Origin: Alitta virens
Taxonomy: Eukaryota > Annelida > Polychaeta > Phyllodocida > Nereididae
Assembly: GCA_932294295.1 (NCBI GenBank)
Contig: OW028574.1
Span: 27,474,145-27,538,144 of the forward strand
Length of the DNA: 64,000 bases
Direction of reading: 5' to 3'
Shown here: positions 1 through 10,828 of the stretch, one piece after another
How positions within the stretch are numbered: position 1 is the stretch's first letter
Layout of the letters: each line of letters opens with the position of its first letter
Made by a program: the position numbers and the translations under genes
The notes under the pieces: generated by a model
Database searches by the model: none
What the model was told of the DNA's origin: nothing
Seen by the model: only the letters and a program-made list of their open reading frames with translations

Positions 1-2230
1 TTAATGTTGACAGCTTAATGTTGACAGCTTAATGTTGTTGACAGCTTAATGTTGTTGACAGCTTAATGTTGTTGATAGCTTAATGTTGTTGATAGCTTAA
101 TGTTGACAGCTTAATGTTGACAGCTTAATGTTGACAGCTTAATGTTGTTGACAGCTTAATGTTGACAGCTTAATGTTGACAGCTTAATGTTGACAGCTTA
201 TTGTTGACAGCTTAATGTTGACAGCTTAATGTTGACAGCTTAATGTTGACAACTTAATGTTGACAGCTTAATGTTGACAGCTTAATGTTGACAGCTTAAT
301 GTTGTTAACTGTTAATGTTGTTAACTGCTAATGTCGTAAACTGTTAATGTTGCCAGCTTATTGTTGTTGACAGCTTAATGTTGACAGCTTAATGTTGTTG
401 ACAGCCTAATTTTGTTGACAGCTTAATGTTGACAGCTTAATGTTGACAGCTTAATGTTGACAGCTTAATGTTGACAGCTTAATGTTGACAGCTTAATGTT
501 GACAGCTTAATGTTGACAGCTTAATGTTGACAGCTTAATGTTGTTAACTGTTAATGTTGTTAACTGTTAATGTTGTAAACTGCTAATGTTGCCAGCTTAT
601 TGTTGTTGACAGCTTAATGTTGTTGATAGCTTAATGTTGACAGCTTAATGTTGTTGACAGCTTAATTTTGTTGACAGCTTAATGTTGACAGCTTAATATT
701 GACAGCTTAATGTTGACAGCTTATTGTTGACAGCTTATTGTTGACAGCTTATTGTTGACAGCTTAATGTTGACAGCTTAGTGTTGACAGCCTAATGTTGA
801 CAGCCTAATGTTGACAGCTTAATGTTGACAGCTTAATGTTGACAGCTTAATGTTGACAGCTTAATGTTGACAGCCTATTGTTGACAGCTTAATGTTGTTG
901 AAAGCTTAATGTTGACAGCTTAATGTTGACAGCTTAATGTTGTTAACTGTTAATGTTGTTAACTGTTAATGTTGTTAACTGTTAATGTTGTAAACTGTTA
1001 ATGTTGTAAACTGTTAATGTTTTTAACTGTTAATGTTGTTAACTGTTAATGTTGTTAACTGTTAATGTTGCCAGCTTAATGTTGTTGCCAGCTTAATGTT
1101 GTTGACAGCTTAATGTTGACAGCCTAATGTTGTTGACGGTTAATTTTGACAACTTAATTTTCACAACTTAATGTTGACAGCTCAATGTTGACAGCTTAAT
1201 GTTGTTGACAGCTTAATGTTGTTGACAGCTTAATGTTGTTGATAGCTTAATGTTGTTGATAGCTTAATGTTGTTGATAGCTTAATGTTGACAGCTTAATG
1301 TTGACAGCTTAATGTTGACAGCTTAATGTTGACAGCTTAATGTTGACAGCTTAATGTTGACAGCTTATTGTTGACAGCTTATTGTTGACAGCATAATGTT
1401 GTTAACTGTTAATGTTGTTAACTGTTAATGTTGTTAACTGTTAATGTTGTTAACTGTTAATGTTGTTAACTGTTAATGTTGTTAACTGTTAATGTTGTTA
1501 ACTGTTAATGTTGTTAACTGTTAATGTTGTTAACTGTTAATGTTGCCAGCTTAATGTTGTTGCCAGCTTAATGTTGTTGACAGCTTAATGTTGACATCCT
1601 AATGTTGTTGAGGGGTAATTTTGACAACTTAATTTTCTCAACTTAATGTTGACAGCTTAATGTTGACAGCTTAATGTTGACAGCTTAATGTTGTTGACAG
1701 CTTAATGTTGTTGATAGCTTAATGTTGTTGATAGCTTAATGTTGACAGCTTAATGTTGACAGCTTAATGTTGACAGCTTAATGTTGACAGCTTAATGTTG
1801 ACAGCTTATTGTTGACAGCTTATTGTTGACAGCTTAATGTTGACAGCTTAATGTTGACAGCTTAATGTTGACAGCCTAATGTTGACAGCCTAAGGTTGAC
1901 AGCTTAATGTTGACAGCTTAATGTTGACAGCTTAATGTTGACAACTTAATGTTGACAGCTTAATGTTGACAGCTTAATGTTGTTAACTGTTAATGTTGTT
2001 AACTGCTAATGTCGTAAACTGTTAATGTTGCCAGCTTATTGTTGTTGACAGCTTAATGTTGTTGATAGCTTAATGTTGACAGCTTAATGTTGTTGACAGC
2101 CTAATTTTGTTGACAGCTTAATGTTGACAGCTTAATGTTGACAGCTTAATGTTGACAGCTTAATGTTGACAGCTTAATGTTGACAGCTTAATGTTGACAG
2201 CTTAATGTTGACAGCTTAATGTTGACAGCT
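1..2230. repeat. Minisatellite higher-order block, copy 1
   Basis: This stretch is repeated downstream with an offset that grows from 2,845 to 2,919 bp. Landmarks: the first GATAGC pair (74 and 2,919), the rare CTAATGTCGTAAACTG unit (TCG at 334 and 3,193, then at 2,012 and 4,931), and the rare CCTAAGG unit (near 1,890 and 4,807). The drift reflects gain or loss of single 14-17-bp units. The left end is cut by the window, so full block length is not visible. Boundaries are good to a few units because identical 14-mers blur the edge. Confidence 0.85.
1135..1642. repeat. P block, copy 1 (508 bp)
   Basis: The block starts at GACGGTTAATTTTGAC and ends at AATTTTCTCAAC, two markers of non-standard units. 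Between them lie, in order, GATAGC-type 17-mers, plain 14-mers, TTATTG units, nine 16-mers with GTTAAC, then GCCAGC units and a GACATCC unit. The same order recurs in two other places. It differs from the others by the count of GTTAAC 16-mers (nine here). Confidence 0.85.
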
Positions 2231-2274
2231 TAATGTTGTTGACAGCTTAATGTTGTTGACAGCTTAATGTTGTT

Positions 2275-2831
2275 GACGGTTAATTTTGACAACTTAATTT
2301 TCACAACTTAATGTTGACAGCTCAATGTTGACAGCTTAATGTTGTTGACAGCTTAATGTTGTTGACAGCTTAATGTTGTTGACAGCTTAATGTTGTTGAT
2401 AGCTTAATGTTGTTGATAGCTTAATGTTGTTGATAGCTTAATGTTGACAGCTTAATGTTGACAGCTTAATGTTGACAGCTTAATGTTGACAGCTTAATGT
2501 TGACAGCTTAATGTTGACAGCTTATTGTTGACAGCTTATTGTTGACAGCTTAATGTTGTTAACTGTTAATGTTGTTAACTGTTAATGTTGTTAACTGTTA
2601 ATGTTGTTAACTGTTAATGTTGTTAACTCTTAATGTTGTTAACTGTTAATGTTGTTAACTGTTAATGTTGTTAACTGTTAATGTTGTTAACTGTTAATGT
2701 TGTTAACTGTTAATGTTGTTAACTGTTAATGTTGCCAGCTTAATGTTGTTGCCAGCTTAATGTTGTTGACAGCTTAATGTTGACATCCTAATGTTGTTGA
2801 CGGGTAATTTTGACAACTTAATTTTCTCAAC
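2275..2831. repeat. P block, copy 2 (557 bp)
   Basis: Same order of variant units as the block at 1,135, offset 1,140 bp at the left marker and 1,189 bp at the right marker. It has eleven GTTAAC 16-mers, one of them altered to GTTAACTC near 2,628, and one extra GACAGC 17-mer. The size gain over copy 1 is explained by whole units, as expected from unequal exchange or replication slippage. Confidence 0.85.
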
Positions 2832-2845
2832 TTAATGTTGACAGC

Positions 2846-5160
2846 TTAATGTTGACAGCTTAATGTTGACAGCTTAATGTTGTTGACAGCTTAATGTTGT
2901 TGACAGCTTAATGTTGTTGATAGCTTAATGTTGTTGATAGCTTAATGTTGACAGCTTAATGTTGACAGCTTAATGTTGACAGCTTAATGTTGTTGACAGC
3001 TTAATGTTGACAGCTTAATGTTGACAGCTTAATGTTGACAGCTTAATGTTGACAGCTTATTGTTGACAGCTTAATGTTGACAGCTTAATGTTGACAGCTT
3101 AATGTTGACAACTTAATGTTGACAGCTTAATGTTGACAGCTTAATGTTGACAGCTTAATGTTGTTAACTGTTAATGTTGTTAACTGCTAATGTCGTAAAC
3201 TGTTAATGTTGCCAGCTTATTGTTGTTGACAGCTTAATGTTGACAGCTTAATGTTGTTGACAGCCTAATTTTGTTGACAGCTTAATGTTGACAGCTTAAT
3301 GTTGACAGCTTAATGTTGACAGCTTAATGTTGACAGCTTAATGTTGACAGCTTAATGTTGACAGCTTAATGTTGACAGCTTAATGTTGACAGCTTAATGT
3401 TGACAGCTTAATGTTGTTAACTGTTAATGTTGTTAACTGTTAATGTTGTAAACTGCTAATGTTGCCAGCTTATTGTTGTTGACAGCTTAATGTTGTTGAT
3501 AGCTTAATGTTGACAGCTTAATGTTGTTGACAGCTTAATTTTGTTGACAGCTTAATGTTGACAGCTTAATATTGACAGCTTAATGTTGACAGCTTATTGT
3601 TGACAGCTTATTGTTGACAGCTTATTGTTGACAGCTTAATGTTGACAGCTTAGTGTTGACAGCCTAATGTTGACAGCCTAATGTTGACAGCTTAATGTTG
3701 ACAGCTTAATGTTGACAGCTTAATGTTGACAGCTTAATGTTGACAGCCTATTGTTGACAGCTTAATGTTGTTGAAAGCTTAATGTTGACAGCTTAATGTT
3801 GACAGCTTAATGTTGACAGCTTAATGTTGTTAACTGTTAATGTTGTTAACTGTTAATGTTGTTAACTGTTAATGTTGTTAACTGTTAATGTTGTAAACTG
3901 TTAATGTTGTAAACTGTTAATGTTTTTAACTGTTAATGTTGTTAACTGTTAATGTTGTTAACTGTTAATGTTGCCAGCTTAATGTTGTTGCCAGCTTAAT
4001 GTTGTTGACAGCTTAATGTTGACAGCCTAATGTTGTTGACGGTTAATTTTGACAACTTAATTTTCACAACTTAATGTTGACAGCTCAATGTTGACAGCTT
4101 AATGTTGTTGACAGCTTAATGTTGTTGACAGCTTAATGTTGTTGATAGCTTAATGTTGTTGATAGCTTAATGTTGTTGATAGCTTAATGTTGACAGCTTA
4201 ATGTTGACAGCTTAATGTTGACAGCTTAATGTTGACAGCTTAATGTTGACAGCTTAATGTTGACAGCTTATTGTTGACAGCTTATTGTTGACAGCATAAT
4301 GTTGTTAACTGTTAATGTTGTTAACTGTTAATGTTGTTAACTGTTAATGTTGTTAACTGTTAATGTTGTTAACTGTTAATGTTGTTAACTGTTAATGTTG
4401 TTAACTGTTAATGTTGTTAACTGTTAATGTTGTTAACTGTTAATGTTGTTAACTGTTAATGTTGCCAGCTTAATGTTGTTGCCAGCTTAATGTTGTTGAC
4501 AGCTTAATGTTGACATCCTAATGTTGTTGAGGGGTAATTTTGACAACTTAATTTTCTCAACTTAATGTTGACAGCTTAATGTTGACAGCTTAATGTTGAC
4601 AGCTTAATGTTGTTGACAGCTTAATGTTGTTGATAGCTTAATGTTGTTGATAGCTTAATGTTGACAGCTTAATGTTGACAGCTTAATGTTGACAGCTTAA
4701 TGTTGACAGCTTAATGTTGACAGCTTATTGTTGACAGCTTATTGTTGACAGCTTAATGTTGACAGCTTAATGTTGACAGCTTAATGTTGACAGCCTAATG
4801 TTGACAGCCTAAGGTTGACAGCTTAATGTTGACAGCTTAATGTTGACAGCTTAATGTTGACAACTTAATGTTGACAGCTTAATGTTGACAGCTTAATGTT
4901 GTTAACTGTTAATGTTGTTAACTGCTAATGTCGTAAACTGTTAATGTTGCCAGCTTATTGTTGTTGACAGCTTAATGTTGTTGATAGCTTAATGTTGACA
5001 GCTTAATGTTGTTGACAGCCTAATTTTGTTGACAGCTTAATGTTGACAGCTTAATGTTGACAGCTTAATGTTGACAGCTTAATGTTGACAGCTTAATGTT
5101 GACAGCTTAATGTTGACAGCTTAATGTTGACAGCTTAATGTTGACAGCTTAATGTTGACA
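2846..5160. repeat. Minisatellite higher-order block, copy 2
   Basis: Second copy of the block that begins at or before position 1. It contains the third P block (4,038-4,561) and the linked rare units TGTCGTAAACTG (3,193 and 4,931) and CCTAAGG (4,807) in the same order as copy 1. Homology fades into plain 14-mers near 5,160, where a further GTTAACTGCTAATG unit (TCG at 5,201) starts a different order. Confidence 0.85.
4038..4561. repeat. P block, copy 3 (524 bp)
   Basis: Same flanking markers as the other P blocks, offset 2,903 to 2,919 bp from copy 1. Ten GTTAAC 16-mers are present. It keeps the GAGGGG variant seen at the right end of copy 1, whereas copy 2 has GACGGG there. This copy is therefore the counterpart of copy 1 within the 2.9-kb block rather than of copy 2. 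Confidence 0.85.
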
Positions 5161-6869
5161 GCTTAATGTTGTTAACTGTTAATGTTGTTAACTGCTAATG
5201 TCGTAAACTGTTAATGTTGACAGCTTAATGTTGTTGACAGCCTAATTTTGTTGACAGCTTAATGTTGACAGCTTAATGTTGACAGCTTAATGTTGACAGC
5301 TTAATGTTGACAGCTTAATGTTGACAGCTTAATGTTGACAGCTTAATGTTGACAGCCTATTGTTGACAGCTTAATGTTGTTGAAAGCTTAATGTTGAAAG
5401 CTTAATGTTGACAGCTTAATGTTGACAGCTTAATGTTGACAGCTTAATGTTGACAGCTTAATGTTGACAGCTTAATGTTGTTAACTGTTAATGTTGTTAA
5501 CTGTTAATGTTGTAAACTGTTAATGTTGCCAGCTTATTGTTGTTGACAGCTTAATGTTGTTGATAGCTTAATGTTGACAGCATAATGTTGTTGACAGCCT
5601 AATTTTGTTGACAGCTTAATGTTGACAGCTTAATGTTGACAGCTTAATGTTGTTAACTGTTAATGTTGTTAACTGTTAATGTTGTAAACTGTTAATGTTG
5701 CCAGCTTATTGTTGTTGACAGCTTAATGTTGTTGATAGCTTAATGTTGACAGCTTAATGTTGTTGACGGTTAATTTTGACAGCTTAATGTTGTTGACAGC
5801 TTAATGTTGTTGACAGCTTAATGTTGTTGACAGCTTAATGTTGTTGCCAGCTTAATGTTGTTGCCAGCTTAATGTTGTTGCCAGCTTAATGTTGTTGACA
5901 GCTTAATGTTGACTGCCTAATATTGTTGACAGTTAATTTTGACAGCTTAATGTTGTTGACAGCTTAATGTTGACAGCTTAATGTTGACAGCTTAATGTTG
6001 ACAGCTTAATGTTGTTGACAGCTTAATGTTGTTGACAGCTTAATGTTGACAGCTTAATGTTGACAGCTTAATGTTGACAGCTTATTGTTGACAGCTTATT
6101 GTTGACAGCTTAATGTTGACAGCTTAATGTTGACAGCTTAATGTTGACAGCCTAATGTTGACAGCCTAAAGTTGACAGCTTAATGTTGACAGCTTAATGT
6201 TGACAGCTTAATGTTGACAACTTATTGTTGACAGCTTAATGTTGACAGCTTAATGTTGACAGCCTAATGTTGACAGGTTAATGTTGACAGCTTAATGTTG
6301 ACAGCTTAATGTTGACAGCTTAATGTTGACAGCTTAATGTTGACAGCTTAATGTTGACAGCTTAATGTTTACAGCTTAATGTTGACAGCTTAATGTTGTT
6401 AACTGTTAATGTTGTTAACTGTTAATGTTGTAAACTGTTAATGTTGCCAGCTTATTGTTGTTGACAGCTTAATGTTGTTGATAGCTTAATGTTGACAGCT
6501 TAATGTTGTTGACAGCCTAATTTTGTTGACAGCTTAATGTTGACAGCTTAATGTTGACAGCTTAATGTTGACAGCTTAATGTTGACAGCTTAATGTTGAC
6601 AGCTTAATGTTGACAGCTTAATGTTGACAGCTTAATGTTGACAGCTTAATGTTGTAAACTGTTAATGTTGTAAACTGCTAATGTTGTAAACTGCTAATGT
6701 TGCCAGCTTATTGTTGTTGACAGCTTAATGTTGTTGATAGCTTAATGTTGACAGCTTAATGTTGTTGACAGCTTAATTTTGTTGACAGCTTAATGTTGAC
6801 AGCTTAATGTTGACAGCTTAATGTTGACAGCTTAATGTTGACAGCTTAATGTTGACAGCTTAATGTTGA
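5161..6869. repeat. Minisatellite, irregular middle part
   Basis: The same 14-, 16- and 17-bp units continue, with short local duplications around the GTTAACTG / TTGCCAGCTTATTG cluster (near 5,170, 5,480, 5,650, 6,395 and 6,650). I found no long block repeated in full here. Single odd units include TTGTTTACAGC near 6,365 and GACTGCC near 5,911. No gene, promoter or mobile element is visible. Confidence 0.85.
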
Positions 6870-7241
6870 CAGCCTAATGTTGACAGCTAAATGTTGACAG
6901 CTTAATGTTGACAGCTTAATGTTGACAGCTTAATGTTGACAGCTTTATGTTGACAACTTAATGTTGACAGCTTAATGTTGACAGCTTAATGTTGACAGCC
7001 TAAAGTTGACAGCCTGATGTTGACAGCTTAATGTTGTTGACGGTTAATTTTGACAGCTTAATGTTGTTGACAGCTTAATGTTGTTGCCAGCTTAATGTTG
7101 TTGACAGCTTAATGTTGACAGCCTAATATTGTTGACAGTTAATTTTGACAGCTTAATGTTGTTGACAGCTTAATGTTGTTGACAGCTTAATGTTGTTGAC
7201 AGCTTAATGTTGACAGCTTAATGTTGACAGCTTAATGTTGA
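6870..7241. repeat. Q block, copy 1 (372 bp)
   Basis: Marked by the linked rare units GCTAAATG (6,885), CCTAAAG (6,999), CCTGATG, GACGGTTAATTTTG and CCTAATATTG. The same series recurs exactly 372 bp downstream. One difference from copy 2 is a GACAACTTAATG unit near 6,954. Edges are approximate to one unit. Confidence 0.8.
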
Positions 7242-7602
7242 CAGCCTAATGTTGACAGCTAAATGTTGACAGCTTAATGTTGACAGCTTAATGTTGACAG
7301 CTTAATGTTGACAGCTTTATGTTGACAGCTTAATGTTGACAGCTTAATGTTGACAGCTTAATGTTGACAGCCTAAAGTTGACAGCCTGATGTTGACAGCT
7401 TAATGTTGTTGACGGTTAATTTTGACAGCTTAATGTTGTTGACAGCTTAATGTTGTTGCCAGCTTAATGTTGTTGACAGCTTAATGTTGACAGCCTAATA
7501 TTGTTGACAGTTAATTTTGACAGCTTAATGTTGTTGACAGCTTAATGTTGTTGACAGCTTAATGTTGTTGACAGCTTAATGTTGACAGCTTAATGTTGAC
7601 AG
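7242..7602. repeat. Q block, copy 2
   Basis: Repeats the markers of copy 1 with a 372-bp offset (GCTAAATG at 7,257, CCTAAAG at 7,371, then CCTGATG, GACGGTT and CCTAATATTG). The right edge is set where the next copy begins and is uncertain by a few 14-mers. Confidence 0.75.
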
Positions 7603-7877
7603 CTTAATGTTGACAGCTTAATGTTGACAGCCTAAAGTTGACAGCCTAATGTTGACAGCTTAATGTTGTTGACGGTTAATTTTGACAGCTTAATGTTGTT
7701 GACAGCTTAATGTTGTTGCCAGCTTAATGTTGGTGACAGCTTAATGTTGACAGCCTAATATTGTTGACAGTTAATTTTGACAGCTTAATGTTGTTGACAG
7801 CTTAATGTTGTTGACAGCTTAATGTTGTTGACAGGTTAATGTTGACAGCTTAATGTTGACAGCTTAATGTTGACAGC
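7603..7877. repeat. Q block, copy 3, shortened
   Basis: CCTAAAG recurs at 7,631, 260 bp after copy 2, followed by the same GACGGTT and CCTAATATTG units. The GCTAAATG part is missing and CCTGATG has become CCTAATG. A unit near 7,731 reads TTGGTGACAGC in place of TTGTTGACAGC. This is the last ordinary minisatellite DNA before the GTCGA-type units. Confidence 0.75.
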
Positions 7878-8030
7878 TTAATGTTGTCGATAGCTTAATG
7901 TTGTCGACTGCTTAATGTTGTCGACTGCTTAATGTTGTCGACTGCTTAATGTTGTCGACTGCTTAATGTTGTCGACTGCTTAATGTTGTCGACTGCTTAA
8001 TGTTGTCGACTGCTTAATGTTGTCGACTGC
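7878..8030. repeat. Homogeneous GTCGA-type 17-mer run
   Basis: Nine 17-bp units. The first (7,878-7,894) reads TTAATGTTGTCGATAGC and the next eight (7,895-8,030) are identical copies of TTAATGTTGTCGACTGC. The palindrome GTCGAC is found in no other part of the minisatellite. The perfect identity implies very recent local amplification next to the boundary with the second satellite. Confidence 0.95.
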
Positions 8031-8060
8031 TTAATGTTAAATTTACAAGGGTACACAGCC
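8031..8060. other. Junction between two satellite families
   Basis: A partial minisatellite unit TTAATG (8,031-8,036) passes directly into the second satellite. The shared string GTTAAATT at 8,036-8,043 fits both the end of a minisatellite unit (GTTAA) and the satellite motif GTTAAATTATCAAGAG. The satellite side reads GTTAAATTTACAAGGG here, so it is already divergent. No unique DNA, transposon end or target-site duplication separates the arrays. Confidence 0.85.
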
Positions 8061-8354
8061 ATGTAGGAAGCGCATTTAGCAGTGAAATGCCATGGACAGT
8101 GCCGCTTAAGTAGGGAAGTTAGTCTGGATGTGCAGCGATAGCTTTGCTCGGTCCACTTAACACAGCCAATGAGAGGAAGAGGACCAAGCGTGCATTATGA
8201 TAGCCACGTGGGGCACTCGTGCGTAGCGGGGTCAAGGCCGTTGGAGAGAGCCAGGATGCTGACAAGAAAACAAACGACAACAACGCAACACCGAAGTGAA
8301 ATACTCTCGTCAGGGAACGACGTGGCACAGTTAAATTATCAAGAGTACACAAAA
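8061..8354. repeat. Divergent edge monomer with 28-bp insert
   Basis: First monomer of the array, 294 bp. Its first 90 bases carry many private changes (GAAGCGCATTTAGC, GAAATGCCATGG, GCCGCTTAAG), and 28 bp at 8,122-8,149 have no match elsewhere in the window. From about 8,151 on it is ordinary monomer DNA that matches 13,420-13,623, including a 7-bp deletion (CTCTCGTCAGGG). Divergent end copies are typical of satellite edges, which exchange less than the interior. Confidence 0.9.
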
Positions 8355-10069
8355 ATGTAGGAAGTGCACTTAGCAGTGAGATGCCAGACTCACAGGCCGC
8401 GCCGATGAAGTAGTAAGTTAGGTCCACTTAGCACATCCAATGAGAGGCAGAGGACGAAGCGTGCAATATGATAGCCACGTGGGGCACTCGTGCGTAGCGG
8501 TGTCAAGGCCGTTGTAGAGGGCCAGGATGCTGACAAGAAAACTAACGACAACAACACGACACCAAAGTGAAACACTCTATAATAGCCTTATGTTAGTCAC
8601 GTGGGGCACTCGTGCGTAGCGGGGTCAAGGCCGTTGTAGAGGGCCAGGATGCTGACAAGAAAACCAGTGACAACAACGCAACACTAAAGTGAAATACTCT
8701 ATAATAGCCTTATGGAATGACGTGGCACAGTTAAATCATCAAGAGTACACAGCCATGTAGGAAGTGCACTTAGCAGTGAGTTGCCAGACCCACAGACCGC
8801 GCCAATTAAGTAGTAAGTTAGGTCCACTTAGCACAGCCAATGAGAGGCAGAGGACGAAGTGTGCATTATGATAGCCACGTGGGGCACTCGTGCGTAGCGG
8901 GGTCAAGGCCGTTGTAGAGGGCCAGGATGCTGACAAGAAAACAAACGACAACAACGCAACACCGAAGTTAAATACTCTATAATAGCCTTTTGGAACGACG
9001 TGGCACAGTTAAATTATCAAGAGTACACACACAGCCATGTAGGAAGTGCACTTAGCAGTGAGATGCCAGACTCACAGGCCGCGCCGATTAAGCAGCAAGT
9101 TATGTCCACTTAGCACAGCCAATGAGAGGAAGAGGACGAAGCGTGCAATATGATAGCCACGAGGGGCACTCGTGCGTAGCGGTGTCAAGGCCGTTGTAGA
9201 GGGCCAGGATGCTGACAAGAAAGCTAACGACAACAACGCAACAATAAAGTGAAATACTCTATAATAGCCTTATAGAATGACGTGGCACAGTTAAATTATC
9301 AAGAGTACACAGGCATGTAGGAAGTGCACTAAGCAGTGAGATGCCAGACTCACAGACCGCGCCGATTAAGTAGTAAGGTAGGTCCACTTGGCACAGCCAA
9401 TCAGAGGCAGAGGACGAAGCGTGCATTATGATAGCCACGTGGGGCACTCGTGCGTAGCGGGGTCAAGGCCGTTGCAGAGGGAAGTGCACTTAGCAGTGAG
9501 ATGCCAGACTCACAGGCCGCGCCGATGAAGTAGTAAGGTCGGTGCACTTAGCACAGCCAATGAGAGGAAGAGGACGAAGCGTGCATTATGATAACCAGGT
9601 GGGGCACTCGTGCGTAGCGGGGTCAAGGCCGTTGCAGAGAGCCAGGATGCTGACAAGAAAACAAACGACAACAACGCAACACCGAAGTGAAATACTCTAT
9701 AGTAGCGTCAGGGAACGACGTGACACAGTTAAATTATCAAGAGTACACAGCCATGTAGGAAGTGCACTTAGCAGTGAGATGCCAGACTCAGAGACCGCAC
9801 CGATGAAGTAGTAAGTTAGGTCCACTTAGCACAGCCAATGAGAGGCAGAGGACGAAGCGTGCAATATGATAGCCACGTGGGGCACTCATGCGTAGCGGGG
9901 TCAAGGCCATTGTAGAGGGCCAGGATGCTGAAAAGAAAACTAACGACAACAACGCAACACCGAAGTTAAATACTCTATAATAGCCTTTTGCAACGACGTG
10001 GCACAGTTAAATTATCAAAAGTACACACACAGCTATGTAGGAAGTGCACTAAGCAGTGAGATGCCAGAC

Positions 10070-10198
10070 TCAGAGACCGCACCGATGAAGTAGTAAGTTA
10101 GGTCCACTTAGCACAGCCAATGAGAGGCAGAGGACGAAGCGTGCAATATGATAGCCACGTGGGGCACTCATGCGTAGCGGGGTCAAGGCCATTGTAGA
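10070..10198. other. Conversion-like patch inside an a monomer
   Basis: The monomer at 10,035 begins and ends as subtype a, but this inner tract carries j-type bases. These are CTCAGAGACC, ACCGATGAAG, GTTAGGTCCACTTAGC, GCAATATG, CACTCATGCG and GCCATTGTAGAG. They are identical to the neighbouring j monomer at about 9,787-9,914. The counterparts at 15,304 and 61,495 are pure a type. A tract with both ends returning to the recipient type fits gene conversion; a double crossover or assembly error is the alternative. Confidence 0.75.
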
Positions 10199-10828
10199 GA
10201 GCCAGGATGCTGACAAGAAAACAAACGACAACAACGCAACACCGAAGTGAAATACTCTATAGTAGCGTCAGGGAACGACGTGGCACAGTTGAATTATCAA
10301 GAGTACACAAAAATGTAGGAAGTGCACTTAGCAGTGAGATGCCAGACTCACAGGCCGCGCCGATGAAGTGGTAAGTAAGGTCCACTTAGCACAGCCAATG
10401 AGAGGCAGAGGACGAAGCGTGCATTATGATAGCCATGTGGGGCACTCGTGCGTAGCGGGGTCAAGGCCGTTGGAGAGGGCCAGGATGCTGACAAGAAAAC
10501 TAATGACAACAACGCAACACCGAAGTTAAATACTCTATAATAGCCTTTTGGAACGAAGTGGCACAGTTAAATTATCAAGAGTACACAGCCATGTAGGAAG
10601 TGCACTTAGCAGTGAGATGCCAGACTCACACACCGCGCCGATTAAGCAGCAAGTTATGTCCACTTAGCACAGCCAATGAGAGGAAGAGGACGAAGCGTGC
10701 AATATGATAGCCACGTGGGGCAATCGTGCGTAGCGGTGTCAAGGCCGTTGTAGAGGGCCAGGATGCTGACAAGAAAACTAACGACAACAACGCGACACCA
10801 AAGTGAAACACTCTATAATAGCCTTATG

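Larger units (their letters stand above)
1..7877. repeat. Minisatellite array, 14/16/17-bp units
   Basis: Direct reading shows uninterrupted head-to-tail copies of TTAATGTTGACAGC (14 bp). These are mixed with TTAATGTTGTTGACAGC (17 bp, one extra TTG) and TTAATGTTGTTAACTG (16 bp). Frequent variants change one base: GATAGC, GACAAC, GCCAGC, TTATTG, AGCCTAA, AATTTTG. CpG is almost absent. Every frame is closed often because units carry TAA and TGA and the 14-, 16- and 17-bp lengths shift phase, so no coding capacity exists. The array runs off the left window edge. No known function can be assigned from sequence; the call as tandem repeat is certain, the family name is unknown. Confidence 0.97.

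Noticed and set aside
1393..1540. GTTAAT/GTTAAC strings resembling HNF1 half-sites
   Set aside because: Short AT-rich motifs arise throughout this minisatellite; the spacing is set by the 16-bp unit and nothing suggests selected binding sites.
1..7877. TTGACA in every 14-mer, identical to the bacterial sigma-70 -35 consensus
   Set aside because: It is simply part of the repeat unit, recurs every 14-17 bp without a TATAAT at 16-18 bp, and the context is eukaryotic satellite DNA.
1..8030. Telomere repeat or degenerate telomere array
   Set aside because: Units are TTAATG-based and 14-17 bp long; no run of TTAGGG, TTAGG or similar is present on either strand.
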